The notes beneath the pieces are model-generated. The model was not told the origin of the DNA. It worked only from the letters and a program-made list of their open reading frames with translations, and did not search any database. DNA of 37,598 bases from a virus: positions 1 through 37,598 of the IMG/VR virus record IMGVR_UViG_3300022839_000043; one strand, given 5' to 3'. The position numbers and the translations under genes were made by a program. Below, one piece after another: positions 1-8,914 of the stretch (its first letter is position 1; every line of letters begins with the position of its first letter).

Positions 1-1995
1 AAGGGGGTCAGCACCTTCCTGTCCAAGTGCGTTGTTAGTTTTATCTTGTAGATCAACCCTCATACCAGCAATAGTACCAGCGTTGGCAGTGCTAACATTG
101 TCTTTTATAGCTTTTGACTGGGCTACAGCAACAGCAAGTGCCTTTTCTAGACCTTGCCCAAAACCAACAAGGGATTGCATTGCAGCAGCAGCACCCTTTA
201 GACCACCTTCTAGTTCCTTAGACTCAGCCGCAGCCGCAGCTATAGCCTTTTCGTTAAGTACAGCAGCATCGTACAACCTCATTGCTGCAATTAAGTTATT
301 ACCCTTAATCTTGTTGTCTTCCAGCGCCAACTTGAAGGCAGCCCTAGCAATGTCAGCTTCTTTATTAGCAACTTCTTCGGAATCTTTACCGAACTGTAGC
401 GTTAACTTGGATATTTCGAGTCTGTTCTCTAGTGTTTTAGTGGTAGCTGCTACAGCATCTTTAATAGCGTTAACACCAGAAAGAGTTGCGGAAGTCTCTT
501 CTGTAGTCTTTTGTTGTAGGTCGTAGAAGCGTTGGATTGACTCAGTGCGTTTAAGCTCAGCCTCTAACAAAGATTCTGTTTTAATTCTAGCGTCTTCGAT
601 ACTAAAACCAAGCCTTAGTAACAACGCATTTCTAGCTTTTAGTTGTTCTCCGTAGGGTCCACTTAGTTCGCCAAGAAGAACCTGTGCATTAACAGCCTTT
701 TCCATGTTACTAACATCTTGAGCAAGTGCAAGAGACCTAACCTCTGAGCTGTTCTCCCCAGAACTCTGGATAGCCTTTTGCATAGCTATCTCTTGTTGTA
801 GGTAGCTATCACGTTCGTTAAAGTTGTCCTTCTGTTCACTAGCAAGTTTATCTTCTAATTTAAATACAGTACCTATAGCGGCAAGAAATGAATCAAAAGT
901 CTTATCTATAGACTTTTGTGATGCTTCGCCCCCACCAAAAAGGCCCTCACCTAGTATTCTCATACCCTTGTTTGAGTTAATGTTGCTGCCAGATAACAGC
1001 TCATCACGTGCTTTCCTAAAAGACTCTAGGTTATTTCTTGCCTTGTCCAGAGACTCTGAACTTGTAAGCTCGTCGGGTGTAATACCAAGAGAGATAGCCT
1101 TTTTAGTACGTTCAAACTCTTTTAAGGAGTCTGTTAGGGCTTTAACACGAGTTTCTAAAGTCTGTACAGGTTCAGAAGCCTCTTTAGCAGCTTTTCTGGC
1201 CCTAAGTAAAGAACCTGCAATAGCAGTTGAGATAGGTATAATGATACTGAAAGCTGCAATAAGTGCTGTCACAGAGACAGTGAGTCCAAGTATGGGTACC
1301 TGAGTAGCAAGGACAGCAGGTGGAAGAAGGTACAACGCACCAACTAACTGTGTAGCCTGTTGACCAAACGCAACCATTACGTTAGCACCAGACTGAACTT
1401 GAACCGCAAAGTCACCAACCTGATAACCTGTCTGTTGCATCATAACACCAAGGTTATTAGTACCCCTAATGTTACCGTTGTTTACGAGTCGAAGTCGCTC
1501 TAGTTGCGCCCTGTATTGTTCAATAGTAATGATACCAGAGCGGTATGCCTCACGTAGACTACGCATAGCCTCACGTTGCATAGCGAAGTTTGCATAACCC
1601 TCTTGGAACCTCATACGAAGCTCTCTCTGACGGTCTGCTAATGCCTTACTTGCCCTTGCGGCTTGCTCTAGTGCAGCAGCAGCAGCCTTAGCAGCAGATT
1701 GGTTACGCAACTCATTAGCAAGTTGTTGTACTCTGGCACTAGCTAACTGAGATGACAGACCAAGAGCCATTAAAGCCCTCTTCTGTTCTAGTAGACCCTG
1801 CTGGTAAGTACGTGAACTAATCTGTCCCTTAGCTTGTGCAGCTACAAGTTGCTTTACGCCACTCTCTACAGTACCAAGCGCACTGGTTAACCCTAGTACA
1901 GACTTGTTGTTACCAAGTTGAGCTTGAAAGGCAGCAACCTTTTTCTTAGCATCTGCTATAGAGCTAGTATCAATTACAATCGCAAGATCAGCCAT
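1..1995 (-). CDS. Tail tape measure protein (C-terminus beyond window)
   Basis: The frame is open from an ATG at 1995 to the left edge, giving 665 residues with the C-terminus missing. The product should set tail length and help DNA ejection. The first 200 residues are Ala/Gln/Arg-rich and helical (coiled-coil-like). Next comes a stretch reading VGDFAVQVQSGANVMVAFGQ, typical of phage tape measures, and then a hydrophobic segment at about residues 225-270 that could cross a membrane. The rest is again helical and Ala/Lys/Glu-rich. The start overlaps the stop of the upstream tail gene by 8 nt, as expected for a coupled tail operon. Identification rests on composition, the conserved stretch and position after the tail assembly chaperones. 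Confidence 0.9.
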   Translation of the reverse strand, partial: MADLAIVIDTSSIADAKKKVAAFQAQLGNNKSVLGLTSALGTVESGVKQLVAAQAKGQISSRTYQQGLLEQKRALMALGLSSQLASARVQQLANELRNQSAAKAAAAALEQAARASKALADRQRELRMRFQEGYANFAMQREAMRSLREAYRSGIITIEQYRAQLERLRLVNNGNIRGTNNLGVMMQQTGYQVGDFAVQVQSGANVMVAFGQQATQLVGALYLLPPAVLATQVPILGLTVSVTALIAAFSIIIPISTAIAGSLLRARKAAKEASEPVQTLETRVKALTDSLKEFERTKKAISLGITPDELTSSESLDKARNNLESFRKARDELLSGSNINSNKGMRILGEGLFGGGEASQKSIDKTFDSFLAAIGTVFKLEDKLASEQKDNFNERDSYLQQEIAMQKAIQSSGENSSEVRSLALAQDVSNMEKAVNAQVLLGELSGPYGEQLKARNALLLRLGFSIEDARIKTESLLEAELKRTESIQRFYDLQQKTTEETSATLSGVNAIKDAVAATTKTLENRLEISKLTLQFGKDSEEVANKEADIARAAFKLALEDNKIKGNNLIAAMRLYDAAVLNEKAIAAAAAESKELEGGLKGAAAAMQSLVGFGQGLEKALAVAVAQSKAIKDNVSTANAGTIAGMRVDLQDKTNNALGQEGADPL

Positions 1996-2320
1996 TAGCT
2001 ACCCCCATATAAACCCTGTCTATCTTTACAATAGCTTCTACCTCCCAGTTAGCAATAGGGGTATCAGTGAGTTCTTTCCACGCTTTAATTTGTTCGTACC
2101 CTATAGGGGCAGGTCCAGAGAAACCTTGACTTCTGCTATTACTTAAACTAAGAAAGGCAGACCAGACATGAGATAGAAGCATAGGGAATTTAGTCGGGGG
2201 TTCCAATGCTTCAGGTCTACGTCCAGTCTGCCTTTCGACTTGTTCGAGGTGTTGTCTCTGTGTTGTGCCACCCTCATCAGGTGTGTTTAGTTTGAACTGG
2301 TGTTCAGCCCATTCACACAA
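1988..2320 (-). CDS. Tail assembly chaperone, downstream frame (GT-like)
   Basis: A 110-residue frame lies between the upstream chaperone gene and the tape measure, the place of the gpT part of lambda gpG/gpGT. There is no ATG: the first possible start is TTG at 2320 and no ribosome binding site precedes it. The frame is open back to 2353, so it overlaps the last seven codons of the upstream gene in the -1 frame. A TTTTATG run (2338-2344, minus strand) in the overlap could allow a -1 shift, giving ...LDF-YESLTRELCEW. I infer it is made as a frameshift extension of the upstream protein; an independent TTG start is the alternative. Confidence 0.7.
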   Translation of the reverse strand: MCEWAEHQFKLNTPDEGGTTQRQHLEQVERQTGRRPEALEPPTKFPMLLSHVWSAFLSLSNSRSQGFSGPAPIGYEQIKAWKELTDTPIANWEVEAIVKIDRVYMGVANG

Positions 2321-2328
2321 CTCACGAG

Positions 2329-2730
2329 TTAGGCTTTCATAAAATCCAGTGTCTTAGTACCTGCCTCTTCAACTTGGGTCTTAATCCAGAATACATCTTC
2401 ATATAGACTTTTTGCCTTAGCTACTGTCAACTTAGGCTTTTCACCACCAAGTGTAATATCCCAAGACTTAGTAACCTTAGCTAGAATCTCCAAGGAGGCA
2501 TCTTCTAACTCACCATAATCAACAGCATCATTACCAGACTTTTGCGACTTCTGTAGACGTTTAGTGATCTGCTCATGTTGTACCTTTTTGTACTCCTTAG
2601 AGTAAGGCGAGTACATAGTAATAGTCATTGGTGTGTTGTCACCATCATTAAGGATTGGTAGACTTGTAGACGGGTGATTAAGTGTCACAACAACATCATC
2701 TGTCTTTGGGGTGAGGTCTTTGAGGTCCAT
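2329..2730 (-). CDS. Tail assembly chaperone (gpG-like)
   Basis: This 133-residue, Lys/Asp-rich soluble protein sits between the major tail protein and the tape measure, the invariant position of the siphovirus tail assembly chaperone that coats the tape measure before tube polymerisation. The ATG has a good AAGGA about 10 nt upstream. Its C-terminal codons overlap a second frame in -1 register (see the entry at 1988-2320). I recognise it by position, size and overlap rather than by a motif. Confidence 0.75.
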   Translation of the reverse strand: MDLKDLTPKTDDVVVTLNHPSTSLPILNDGDNTPMTITMYSPYSKEYKKVQHEQITKRLQKSQKSGNDAVDYGELEDASLEILAKVTKSWDITLGGEKPKLTVAKAKSLYEDVFWIKTQVEEAGTKTLDFMKA

Positions 2731-2787
2731 TCGGGAAGTCCTTTAATAGTATTATTAAGTTGTTTGTCGGGGGTGTAGTAGATAGTC

Positions 2788-2893
2788 GTGAGAAGCCCTA
2801 AGCCCGACCCAAGAGCCTCTCACTAACCTTATTGCTAAGGTGTTACTTTATGACACTTAGGTCATACTTATAGTTTATGACTTAGGTATCATA
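2788..2893 (-). other. Group of stem-loops downstream of the major tail gene
   Basis: The 181-nt gap after the major tail protein stop holds three inverted repeats. They are TATGA...TCATA (2876-2893), TATGAC-ACTTAG-GTCATA (2849-2866) and a longer GTGAGA...TCTCAC (2788-2823). None is followed by a clear T-run on the minus strand, so they look more like mRNA stabilising or attenuating hairpins, lowering expression after the abundant tail tube protein, than full terminators. Confidence 0.45.
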
Positions 2894-2911
2894 TGTTAAA
2901 GTGCAGAGTGA

Positions 2912-3826
2912 TTAAGTTGGGCGAGTGATCTTGAGGTTAGTACCCTCAGTAGTATCGTAGAGCGCAACGAAAGGAAGGGTAATCATACGGCTAGTGGGTC
3001 CATCTACACCTACATCAGCACCATTAATCTTGATACGGGGGAATAGGAATGTGTAAGCATTAGCCCCAGTGGGGTCATTTACAGATACCTCAAGCTCTGA
3101 CTCTACTTCGTTTAGGAAGCGTGTGATAAGTGCAGCATCTTCAAAGTAAACTGTAATTGTACCCTCTACCTCAGCACGACCGTACTCAAGTGAAGGTGCA
3201 CTATCATCACCAATAACAAAAGTGGGTGCGTATGAGTTAGTCAGGGTAAAATCTAGTCCTGTTACGATAGCAGAGGCAGTAGAACTTGCCACGTTACCGA
3301 TAGCAATGTCACCGGAGTAAGCATCAAATGGTACTGCACCAGAGGAGGCTGTCTGTGTCTTCTGTGTAGCACCAATCGTCATGTTTTTGCCTACCATACC
3401 AAAGGTAGTTGTGACCATCTGGTTAGGTGCTAGTGAGATACCCATAGTGGAAACAGTACAACCTGTAAACAGACGGGCTTGGTCGATGTCAGCAGCATAA
3501 TCTTCAATAGACATATACTTTGGTGTTGTGCCTACCTTGAGTACATTAGTGACCCAAGTGTTAAGCATTGCAGACTCTAGGAAAGCATCGTATGTACCGT
3601 CACGAAGGTCCACAACAATATCACCGGCTACCTGACGATTACCGTGACGGTCTACACGGGCCATACGGTCAGCTTGAATGTCTGTACCTGTCAGTCGGTC
3701 TTTGGTAATGTTTAGGGACTGTGTACTAAAGGGTAGATTAAGGAAGTTACCAGCAGGGGTAGTTCCGAAGGTAGCTTCAACAACATAAGAAAGGCTAGAG
3801 CGTGAACCTTGTGCAAAAGTTGGCAT
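2912..3826 (-). CDS. Major tail (tube) protein
   Basis: A 304-residue protein that should form the tail tube. It begins MPTFAQGSRSSLSYVVEATF, with a Thr/Ala/Gly-rich, beta-strand composition and segments such as ITKDRLTGTDIQADR that are typical of phage tail tube proteins of this type. The ATG at 3826 has a strong AGGAG 9-10 nt upstream, fitting high expression. It lies between the tail terminator gene and the tail chaperones. Stem-loops follow the gene. The family assignment comes from recognition of the N-terminal pattern and the position. Confidence 0.85.
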   Translation of the reverse strand: MPTFAQGSRSSLSYVVEATFGTTPAGNFLNLPFSTQSLNITKDRLTGTDIQADRMARVDRHGNRQVAGDIVVDLRDGTYDAFLESAMLNTWVTNVLKVGTTPKYMSIEDYAADIDQARLFTGCTVSTMGISLAPNQMVTTTFGMVGKNMTIGATQKTQTASSGAVPFDAYSGDIAIGNVASSTASAIVTGLDFTLTNSYAPTFVIGDDSAPSLEYGRAEVEGTITVYFEDAALITRFLNEVESELEVSVNDPTGANAYTFLFPRIKINGADVGVDGPTSRMITLPFVALYDTTEGTNLKITRPT

Positions 3827-3847
3827 TTGTGTTTCTCCTATAAGGAA

Positions 3848-4255
3848 TTAAGAATAGTGATACCAACCGATAGTGACTGGTACTGCATAGAAAGCTCCAT
3901 CTTCGACACCAAGACCTCTCTCGGCATATCTTATAGAAACTATTGTCGTGCCATCAGTAATATCTGTTGTAGCCTCAAAGGCATCAATAATACTGTCTGC
4001 TAGATCGTCTACCACCGAAGGTCCATCACCCTGTGGTACATAGCAAGTAATAGTGTAGAAGCCCCTATAGAGCATCTGTGGATTTAAGCCCCGTACAGAG
4101 GGTTCTCTTAGCGTAGGGACTAGCACTGGCTTAAGGTAGGGAGTGCCTGTTGTAGGGACGTATTTGACGTTCTCCCAAGCGATCTGAGGTACGTTATTTA
4201 CAGCGGCTAGGTTCACTTCAAGTGTAGACCTAATGTTGTCATATATACTTGCCAC
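3848..4255 (-). CDS. Tail terminator / minor tail protein (DUF4128-like)
   Basis: A 135-residue protein starting at GTG 4255, which overlaps the upstream stop by 1 nt (translational coupling). It has an N-terminal helix (IYDNIRSTLEVNLAA), then beta-rich sequence including PYLKPVLVPTLREPSVRGLN and GFYTITCYVPQGDGP. This arrangement is seen in tail terminator-like proteins of siphoviruses (gpU or DUF4128 type), which cap the tail tube at the head-proximal end. The position directly upstream of the major tail protein agrees. Confidence 0.7.
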   Translation of the reverse strand: MASIYDNIRSTLEVNLAAVNNVPQIAWENVKYVPTTGTPYLKPVLVPTLREPSVRGLNPQMLYRGFYTITCYVPQGDGPSVVDDLADSIIDAFEATTDITDGTTIVSIRYAERGLGVEDGAFYAVPVTIGWYHYS

Positions 4256-4668
4256 TACCTTCTCCTGTCGCCCAGTTTCTGAAACACATGGTGCTTGTTT
4301 TCTACTGCAACAGAGTGCTTAGACCTGTTACGTAAAACAAAGCCATTAGATTCCATGATCTTTAACCCGTTAATATCAGACATTAGTTGTGAGAAAGCCT
4401 CTTGCTTAATACCGCCAGTGTCGGCCCTATTGTCATTACTCATATAGTCATCATTAGATTGTCTCATACGACCAGCACCACTTCCAGAAGGTACTATAGA
4501 CATAGACTTAACATATGCACCTGACCACACGGGGGAAATAGCTACAGCATCTTCAGCTAGGTCAATAAGGTAAGTCCTTACGGCTGGTTCAGCAATATCT
4601 TCTAGTTTCTTACTGATAGACAGGCTAACCGACTTACTAGCTTCTTTGAAGTTGTTTGTTACTCTCAT
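4255..4668 (-). CDS. Neck / tail completion protein (HK97 gp10-like)
   Basis: 137 residues. The N-terminal half is a helix followed by LAEDAVAISPVWSGAYVKSM, resembling the (A)P.dTGaL..S pattern of HK97 gp10-like neck proteins. The C-terminus is basic (QKLGDRRR). It lies 3 nt from the upstream connector gene and overlaps the terminator start by 1 nt. Likely role: joining of head and tail. Annotation is by motif similarity and gene order. Confidence 0.65.
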   Translation of the reverse strand: MRVTNNFKEASKSVSLSISKKLEDIAEPAVRTYLIDLAEDAVAISPVWSGAYVKSMSIVPSGSGAGRMRQSNDDYMSNDNRADTGGIKQEAFSQLMSDINGLKIMESNGFVLRNRSKHSVAVENKHHVFQKLGDRRR

Positions 4669-4671
4669 GCA

Positions 4672-5028
4672 CTACTCTCTAGCGTGACATAGGTAGCACA
4701 CAACACTCTCACCGGAATATATAGATTGTACTTTATACACCACTACGGTATCATCTAGTCCCGAGATAGTATCGTCTTCTGAGGGTTTAGCTACAGCATT
4801 GCCAAGTATATCGGTAGCACCTATGAGAACAAACCTACTGCCTAGTGTAACACCTTGGACTTCCTCTAGTGAGTATTCAGCGAAGTATGCCTTAACTTGT
4901 TGTGTTGTGTTAGCAGGTTTTGTATTAGTGCCAGTGGCAGGATCGTATGTACCTGCACCAGCAAAATTAAGGGTAGATACACGACCAAACTGTTTTAGCA
5001 TATGTTGGACTTGATAGGCAGCTAACAT
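4672..5028 (-). CDS. Head-tail connector / head closure protein
   Basis: 118 residues with AAYQVQHMLKQFGRVSTLNF at the N-terminus and a beta-rich body, the size and look of head closure (stopper) proteins that plug the portal after packaging. The ATG at 5028 has AAGGAA upstream. It falls between the adaptor (5040-5504) and the gp10-like gene, where stoppers normally lie. No catalytic motif is expected or seen. Confidence 0.6.
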   Translation of the reverse strand: MLAAYQVQHMLKQFGRVSTLNFAGAGTYDPATGTNTKPANTTQQVKAYFAEYSLEEVQGVTLGSRFVLIGATDILGNAVAKPSEDDTISGLDDTVVVYKVQSIYSGESVVCYLCHARE

Positions 5029-5039
5029 AAAGTTATTCC

Positions 5040-5504
5040 TTATAGTCCATCATTATCTACATGCGACTCTGTGTAAGGTCGATTACGGAAACCATCCCTA
5101 GTGATACGGGGTTGTACACGATTAGGTGAATTGTACCCGATAGTCATATCTGTACGTTTATAACCACCCGCAACAATACTGTAAGATGAATTGTCTTTCT
5201 TAGCCCTATCTTCTAGGCTATTGGCAAGCAACTTATACTTACTAGCTAGATCACCGTATTCGAGTTTCAGTTGACCATCTAATTGTGTTGTGACTAACCT
5301 TGTGTACTTAGCAGAGATACTGTCAGATACCTCGGAGGCTGTTGTGTATGTACCATTGGAGTTAATACCTAGGAGAAACTCAACCTCTTCGTTCTGAACC
5401 TGCTGGTCACTGCTATCTGTGTCTCCAACAAGGAACCTAACAACATTAAGGCGACCAGAAGAAGTCGTAGTATTGAGGTCAGTAGGATCGTAACTAAAGC
5501 TCAT
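5040..5504 (-). CDS. Head-tail adaptor protein (gp6-like)
   Basis: 154 residues. The sequence begins with a Ser/Thr-rich strand and VVRFLVGDTDSSDQQVQNEE, followed by helices (EVSDSISAKYTRLVTTQLD) and EYGDLASKYKLLANSLEDRA. This is the usual pattern of phage head-tail connector proteins that dock under the portal ring (VRxLIGDTD...LSDEEI type). It is followed closely by the closure gene. The ribosome binding site is weak (GGGGCGA). Confidence 0.7.
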   Translation of the reverse strand: MSFSYDPTDLNTTTSSGRLNVVRFLVGDTDSSDQQVQNEEVEFLLGINSNGTYTTASEVSDSISAKYTRLVTTQLDGQLKLEYGDLASKYKLLANSLEDRAKKDNSSYSIVAGGYKRTDMTIGYNSPNRVQPRITRDGFRNRPYTESHVDNDGL

Positions 5505-5527
5505 TTTGGTCGCCCCTATTTAGTATA

Positions 5528-5956
5528 TTACTTGGTGATAAGTCGGTCACGCTTCTCATAGAAAGTCTCTGTGATCCAAGCACTTCGATTTAGGAACTGT
5601 CTGATTAGACTACGTTGCTTGTGTTCAACACGAGACTTCTTACAGCGCTTATCCATATACTCTTGTTTGCTATTGGTTTTAGCTTTTACCTCGGCATTGA
5701 GTAGGTTCACAAGGGTTTCCATCTTACCCCAGTCCAACTCGGATAGACGATCACCAACCTTAGTCTCTTTCTCTAGCTCCTCGGAGTGGAAAAGGAGGTC
5801 AGCCTTAAACAAGAGGTCTACGGTAGCAACAGGAATACCAATTTCTTCCCAAGGTACATTTTCACCCCAGTTATATGTCCCATTACCGTAACGGAAAGGT
5901 GGTTGTTGCGCTCTTACAAACACAGGTCGATTATGTTGAAATGTTGTAGGGTTCAT
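5528..5956 (-). CDS. Unknown protein of the head-tail module
   Basis: 142 residues, highly charged in the C-terminal half (KCKKSRVEHKQRSLIRQFLN). The N-terminus NPTTFQHNRPVFVRAQQPPF includes proline-rich sequence. No recognised domain. It is expressed from an ATG with AAGGA upstream and lies between the major capsid gene and the adaptor gene, so a virion or assembly role is likely. An 88-nt gap containing a strong hairpin separates it from the capsid gene. Confidence 0.6.
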   Translation of the reverse strand: MNPTTFQHNRPVFVRAQQPPFRYGNGTYNWGENVPWEEIGIPVATVDLLFKADLLFHSEELEKETKVGDRLSELDWGKMETLVNLLNAEVKAKTNSKQEYMDKRCKKSRVEHKQRSLIRQFLNRSAWITETFYEKRDRLITK

Positions 5957-6008
5957 AAATAGTCCTTAAGTCAGGGTTAGGGTCTATATAAAAGACCTTG
6001 CAGAGTGT

Positions 6009-6036
6009 AGGGGGAACCTAATGAAAGGAACCCCCT
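6009..6036 (-). terminator. Hairpin after the major capsid gene
   Basis: Directly after the capsid stop there is AGGGGG...CCCCCT (6009-6014 with 6031-6036) with further inner pairing. A second stem GGTCT...AGACC lies about 40 nt further on. No clear T-run follows on the minus strand. It may be a partial terminator or an mRNA 3' end stabiliser that separates high capsid expression from the connector genes. Confidence 0.5.
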
Positions 6037-6044
6037 AAGTTAGC

Positions 6045-7052
6045 TTAGGCCAGTACGGAACTTACATAAGTACCCATAGAAGCGCCGACAAGCTGCATGT
6101 CATAAGACATCTTCATGTGGACCTCTTCAGAGATACCGAAGCGACGAAGGCTATCATCTGTGAAGGACTCTGCGGAGATACCGTAAGATACACCTTCTAC
6201 AGCGTTCCAAGCAAAGGTAAGACCAGCAGCAGGAGTATCCAGACCAGCTTCAGCAGGGGTATGTGTGAAGAGGATTTTATTCTCCAACATGAAAGCAGGT
6301 GTAGCAGTTGCGCCAACAGCAGCAGCGTTAGTGACTGCATCAGCAAGGATAATCTCTTCGATACCAAAGATGTTGGCAAGAAGCGTCATATCAATCAAGG
6401 CAGGGTTAGCGATAGTAGCACCACCGTTAATACGACCAAGAACTTGTGGGTTAGCCATAAGGGCATCAACAATGTCCTGTGTGACCACCATCTTATTGAT
6501 CTCAAAGCCGTAGTTACGGACCTTGAACTGCTTCTTAAACAGTCGAATGTTATCAATAGGAGTAGAAGCTGCGTTGTTCCACTGTACAAACTGGTTAGTA
6601 GACGGGCTAGAGGCTACACCAGTAAGGTCTTGACCCCATACACCAGTCTTCATGTATGTTGCAATAAAGTCACGGTCCTTCTTCTGGCTCATCATGTTAG
6701 CACCTTGACGTGCTTTACGCTGGCGAACCTTCAGTTGCTCATCTTCGTTAGCTTCAGCTTCCATCAGCATATCGAAAGATGTACCATATACCTTCGCCAT
6801 GTAACTACCAGTCCCATGCGATACGTCGAACTTACGTGGGGTTGTACGAGGTGCTACCAGACCTACAGCGTCTTGGTTTTCACGATTAGACTCGTTAGGG
6901 TCAAACTTGTAGTATTCATCAGACTTCTTCTGTACTTCCACAACAGGGAAGACAATATCCGCGAGATATCGCTGTTCAGTTACATAGTCCAAAGTCAGAT
7001 CGGTAAGAATCTGGTCGATGTGGACGGACTGGGGGGTGTTATCAAATGCCAT
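6045..7052 (-). CDS. Major capsid protein (lambda E / major capsid protein E family)
   Basis: 335 residues forming the icosahedral shell. The N-terminal pattern HIDQILTDLTLDYVTEQRYL followed by ADIVFPVVEV resembles major capsid protein E-type sequences. The middle contains RLFKKQFKVRNYGFEINKMV and TQDIVDALMANPQVL, also typical of this family. The ATG at 7052 has AAGGAA. It follows the decoration protein and precedes the connectors. No N-terminal cleavage signal is obvious. Confidence 0.88.
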   Translation of the reverse strand: MAFDNTPQSVHIDQILTDLTLDYVTEQRYLADIVFPVVEVQKKSDEYYKFDPNESNRENQDAVGLVAPRTTPRKFDVSHGTGSYMAKVYGTSFDMLMEAEANEDEQLKVRQRKARQGANMMSQKKDRDFIATYMKTGVWGQDLTGVASSPSTNQFVQWNNAASTPIDNIRLFKKQFKVRNYGFEINKMVVTQDIVDALMANPQVLGRINGGATIANPALIDMTLLANIFGIEEIILADAVTNAAAVGATATPAFMLENKILFTHTPAEAGLDTPAAGLTFAWNAVEGVSYGISAESFTDDSLRRFGISEEVHMKMSYDMQLVGASMGTYVSSVLA

Positions 7053-7064
7053 TAGTAGTATTCC

Positions 7065-7439
7065 TTACGCTTTTACAGCTTGAGCAGGTTTGTAGAATGT
7101 AATCATGGCAAGGCCACCAGCAGCAGCGGCAGTGCGCGCAACACCAAGGATCACATCAGTTGAGGCAGCGACTACGGCTTTACCGTCAGCATCAGATGCA
7201 ACTTCGTTACCGATAGCCAAGCCACCCGTACCAACGTAGACATTAGGTTCACCACCAGTTGCTACAGAAGCAGCGTCAGCAGCCACAGGGTTGTTCAGGA
7301 GAACACCGATTGCAGCATCACCGTTGCCAGCTACAGACACTTCATCACCATCAGAGGTAACAAAGAGATACTGACCAGCAGACAGATCAGCGCCAGCAAT
7401 GTAAGTTTTAACTTGGTTGTAAAGGTTGTTGTAAGCCAT
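7065..7439 (-). CDS. Capsid decoration / cement protein (DUF2190-like)
   Basis: 124 residues, rich in Ala, Gly, Val and Thr, with the pattern AGQYLFVTSDGDEVSVAGNG and AIGVLLNNPVA. This resembles small capsid stabilising proteins (DUF2190 type or lambda gpD position). The gene touches the stop of the protease/scaffold gene and precedes the capsid gene, as the lambda order C-D-E. The ATG has AAGGAAAA upstream. Confidence 0.72.
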   Translation of the reverse strand: MAYNNLYNQVKTYIAGADLSAGQYLFVTSDGDEVSVAGNGDAAIGVLLNNPVAADAASVATGGEPNVYVGTGGLAIGNEVASDADGKAVVAASTDVILGVARTAAAAGGLAMITFYKPAQAVKA

Positions 7440-8896
7440 TATTTATTTTCCTTAATGGATTGCTTGTAGAGAGTAGCACCTTCCGCAGTCGCAAGGACTT
7501 TAGTAGTGGCTTTCGCTTTAGTCATTTTATGCTCAGTGGCATACTCGGAGATAGCTGCATCAAGTTTCTCTTTCGAGGTAGAACCCATGTCACCATCTAC
7601 GTCACTAGAGCCACTCTCTCCCATCAAGCCACCAAAGGCTTTATCAACAGAAGCTAGAGCAGCAGCAAGTTCGGCCTTCTCTTCACCCTCAAAACCTGCC
7701 AACATCTTAACCAAGAGTTTACCTTGTGTTGCGGAGAAGTTAGGGAAGTTCTCAAGTGCCTCTTTAGCAAGGCTTGCTTCAACCTTATCTGCACTAGCAG
7801 ACTCTAGGGCTTTCACAACATGTTCAGGAAGGGAGTGTTTGTCGGTCATTACACCAGCAATCTCAATCATCTCTGGTTGTTGTGCCTTTTCGATACCATT
7901 CTCTGTTACTGTGTACCCCTCAGCGGAAATAGCCGAAGTCAGTGTAGAAAGGGTAGCTTTAGTAGTCTCAAGATCAGCTTGGGCTACAAGATAGTCAGCC
8001 CCCAGCTTTTCTACGTCAATATCATTTTCCATCTTTGGTCCTTTGGTGGAATAGAGTGTTTTAGGGTAAACTCCTTGGAGTCCCGCGAGTTCTTTTCTAG
8101 TTGCCCCCAAAGTGCGGACACCATCGACAAGGCCAAGCTCTTCAGCTTTCTTACCTTTGTACACCCGTGCTTCTGTGTCACGGATTGCTTGTGGGTCAAT
8201 ACCTCTGGCAGTAGCCACGGCACTAACAAACATATCATACGAGTCATTAACAGACTCTTGCAAGTAGCTAAGGGCTTCACCCTCTAGGGCAGTGTGTCCA
8301 TTACCTGCTGTCTTATAAGAACCAGCCTGAATAAAGGTAGGTTTAATGCCCTCTTTAGCATTACGCTCAGACTGGTCTACGTGCATAGCCACAACACCAA
8401 TAGAGCCTACCTGTGAGGTCTGTGTTGCATATACCTTAGTGGCAGCAGCGGAAATGAGGTAAGCCGCAGAACACATACTATCACGAGCAAGCGCATAGAT
8501 TGGCTTAACCTCTTTAGCTTGTGCAATGAAGTCAGCTAGGTCAAACGCACCTGCTACAGCACCACCAGAACTATCAACATCAAGTAGAATAGATTTAATA
8601 GTAGGGTCATCTAGTGCCATCTGTATCTTGTCTTGGATACCCTCGTATGACATAGTGCCAGACATACTATCCATCATACCGCCGTGGTGTACCATAGACC
8701 CCCGAATAGGAAGCGTATAGACACCCTTGGAAATACCCTCTAGCTTTTCCTTAGTGGCCTCTTGTTTAATCTCAAACATACCCTCTGGCAGATTAAGTCG
8801 GTCAGCAAGAACAGCCAGTACAGTCTCAGCGTAGTCTGGGGTACACATGTGAGGTTGATTAAACACTGCGTTGTGTAGTTGTAGATAACTCTTCAT
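7439..8896 (-). CDS. Prohead protease (S49/SppA family) with C-terminal scaffold
   Basis: 485 residues. The N-terminal ~270 residues are an S49 peptidase (ClpP-crotonase fold). Visible features are LLDVDSSGGAVAGAFDLADF, DSMCSAAYLISAAATKVYAT with Ser143 as likely nucleophile, VGSIGVVAMHVD, and SYKTAG with Lys195 as the likely general base. The remainder is Ala/Glu/Lys-rich and helical, with LGADYLVAQADLETTKATL and a charged C-terminal tail, suitable as an internal scaffold like the lambda gpC/Nu3 arrangement. Whether a separate scaffold starts inside (for example near the ATG at 8032) is open. The ATG at 8896 has AAGGAAG. Confidence 0.88.
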   Translation of the reverse strand: MKSYLQLHNAVFNQPHMCTPDYAETVLAVLADRLNLPEGMFEIKQEATKEKLEGISKGVYTLPIRGSMVHHGGMMDSMSGTMSYEGIQDKIQMALDDPTIKSILLDVDSSGGAVAGAFDLADFIAQAKEVKPIYALARDSMCSAAYLISAAATKVYATQTSQVGSIGVVAMHVDQSERNAKEGIKPTFIQAGSYKTAGNGHTALEGEALSYLQESVNDSYDMFVSAVATARGIDPQAIRDTEARVYKGKKAEELGLVDGVRTLGATRKELAGLQGVYPKTLYSTKGPKMENDIDVEKLGADYLVAQADLETTKATLSTLTSAISAEGYTVTENGIEKAQQPEMIEIAGVMTDKHSLPEHVVKALESASADKVEASLAKEALENFPNFSATQGKLLVKMLAGFEGEEKAELAAALASVDKAFGGLMGESGSSDVDGDMGSTSKEKLDAAISEYATEHKMTKAKATTKVLATAEGATLYKQSIKENK

Positions 8897-8914
8897 ATTA
8901 CTTCCTTACTAGAC

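Noticed and set aside
6117-7055. Long open frame on the plus strand opposite the major capsid gene
   Set aside because: It is antisense to a well-supported capsid gene, is Cys/Ser-rich without domain pattern, and has no ribosome binding site.
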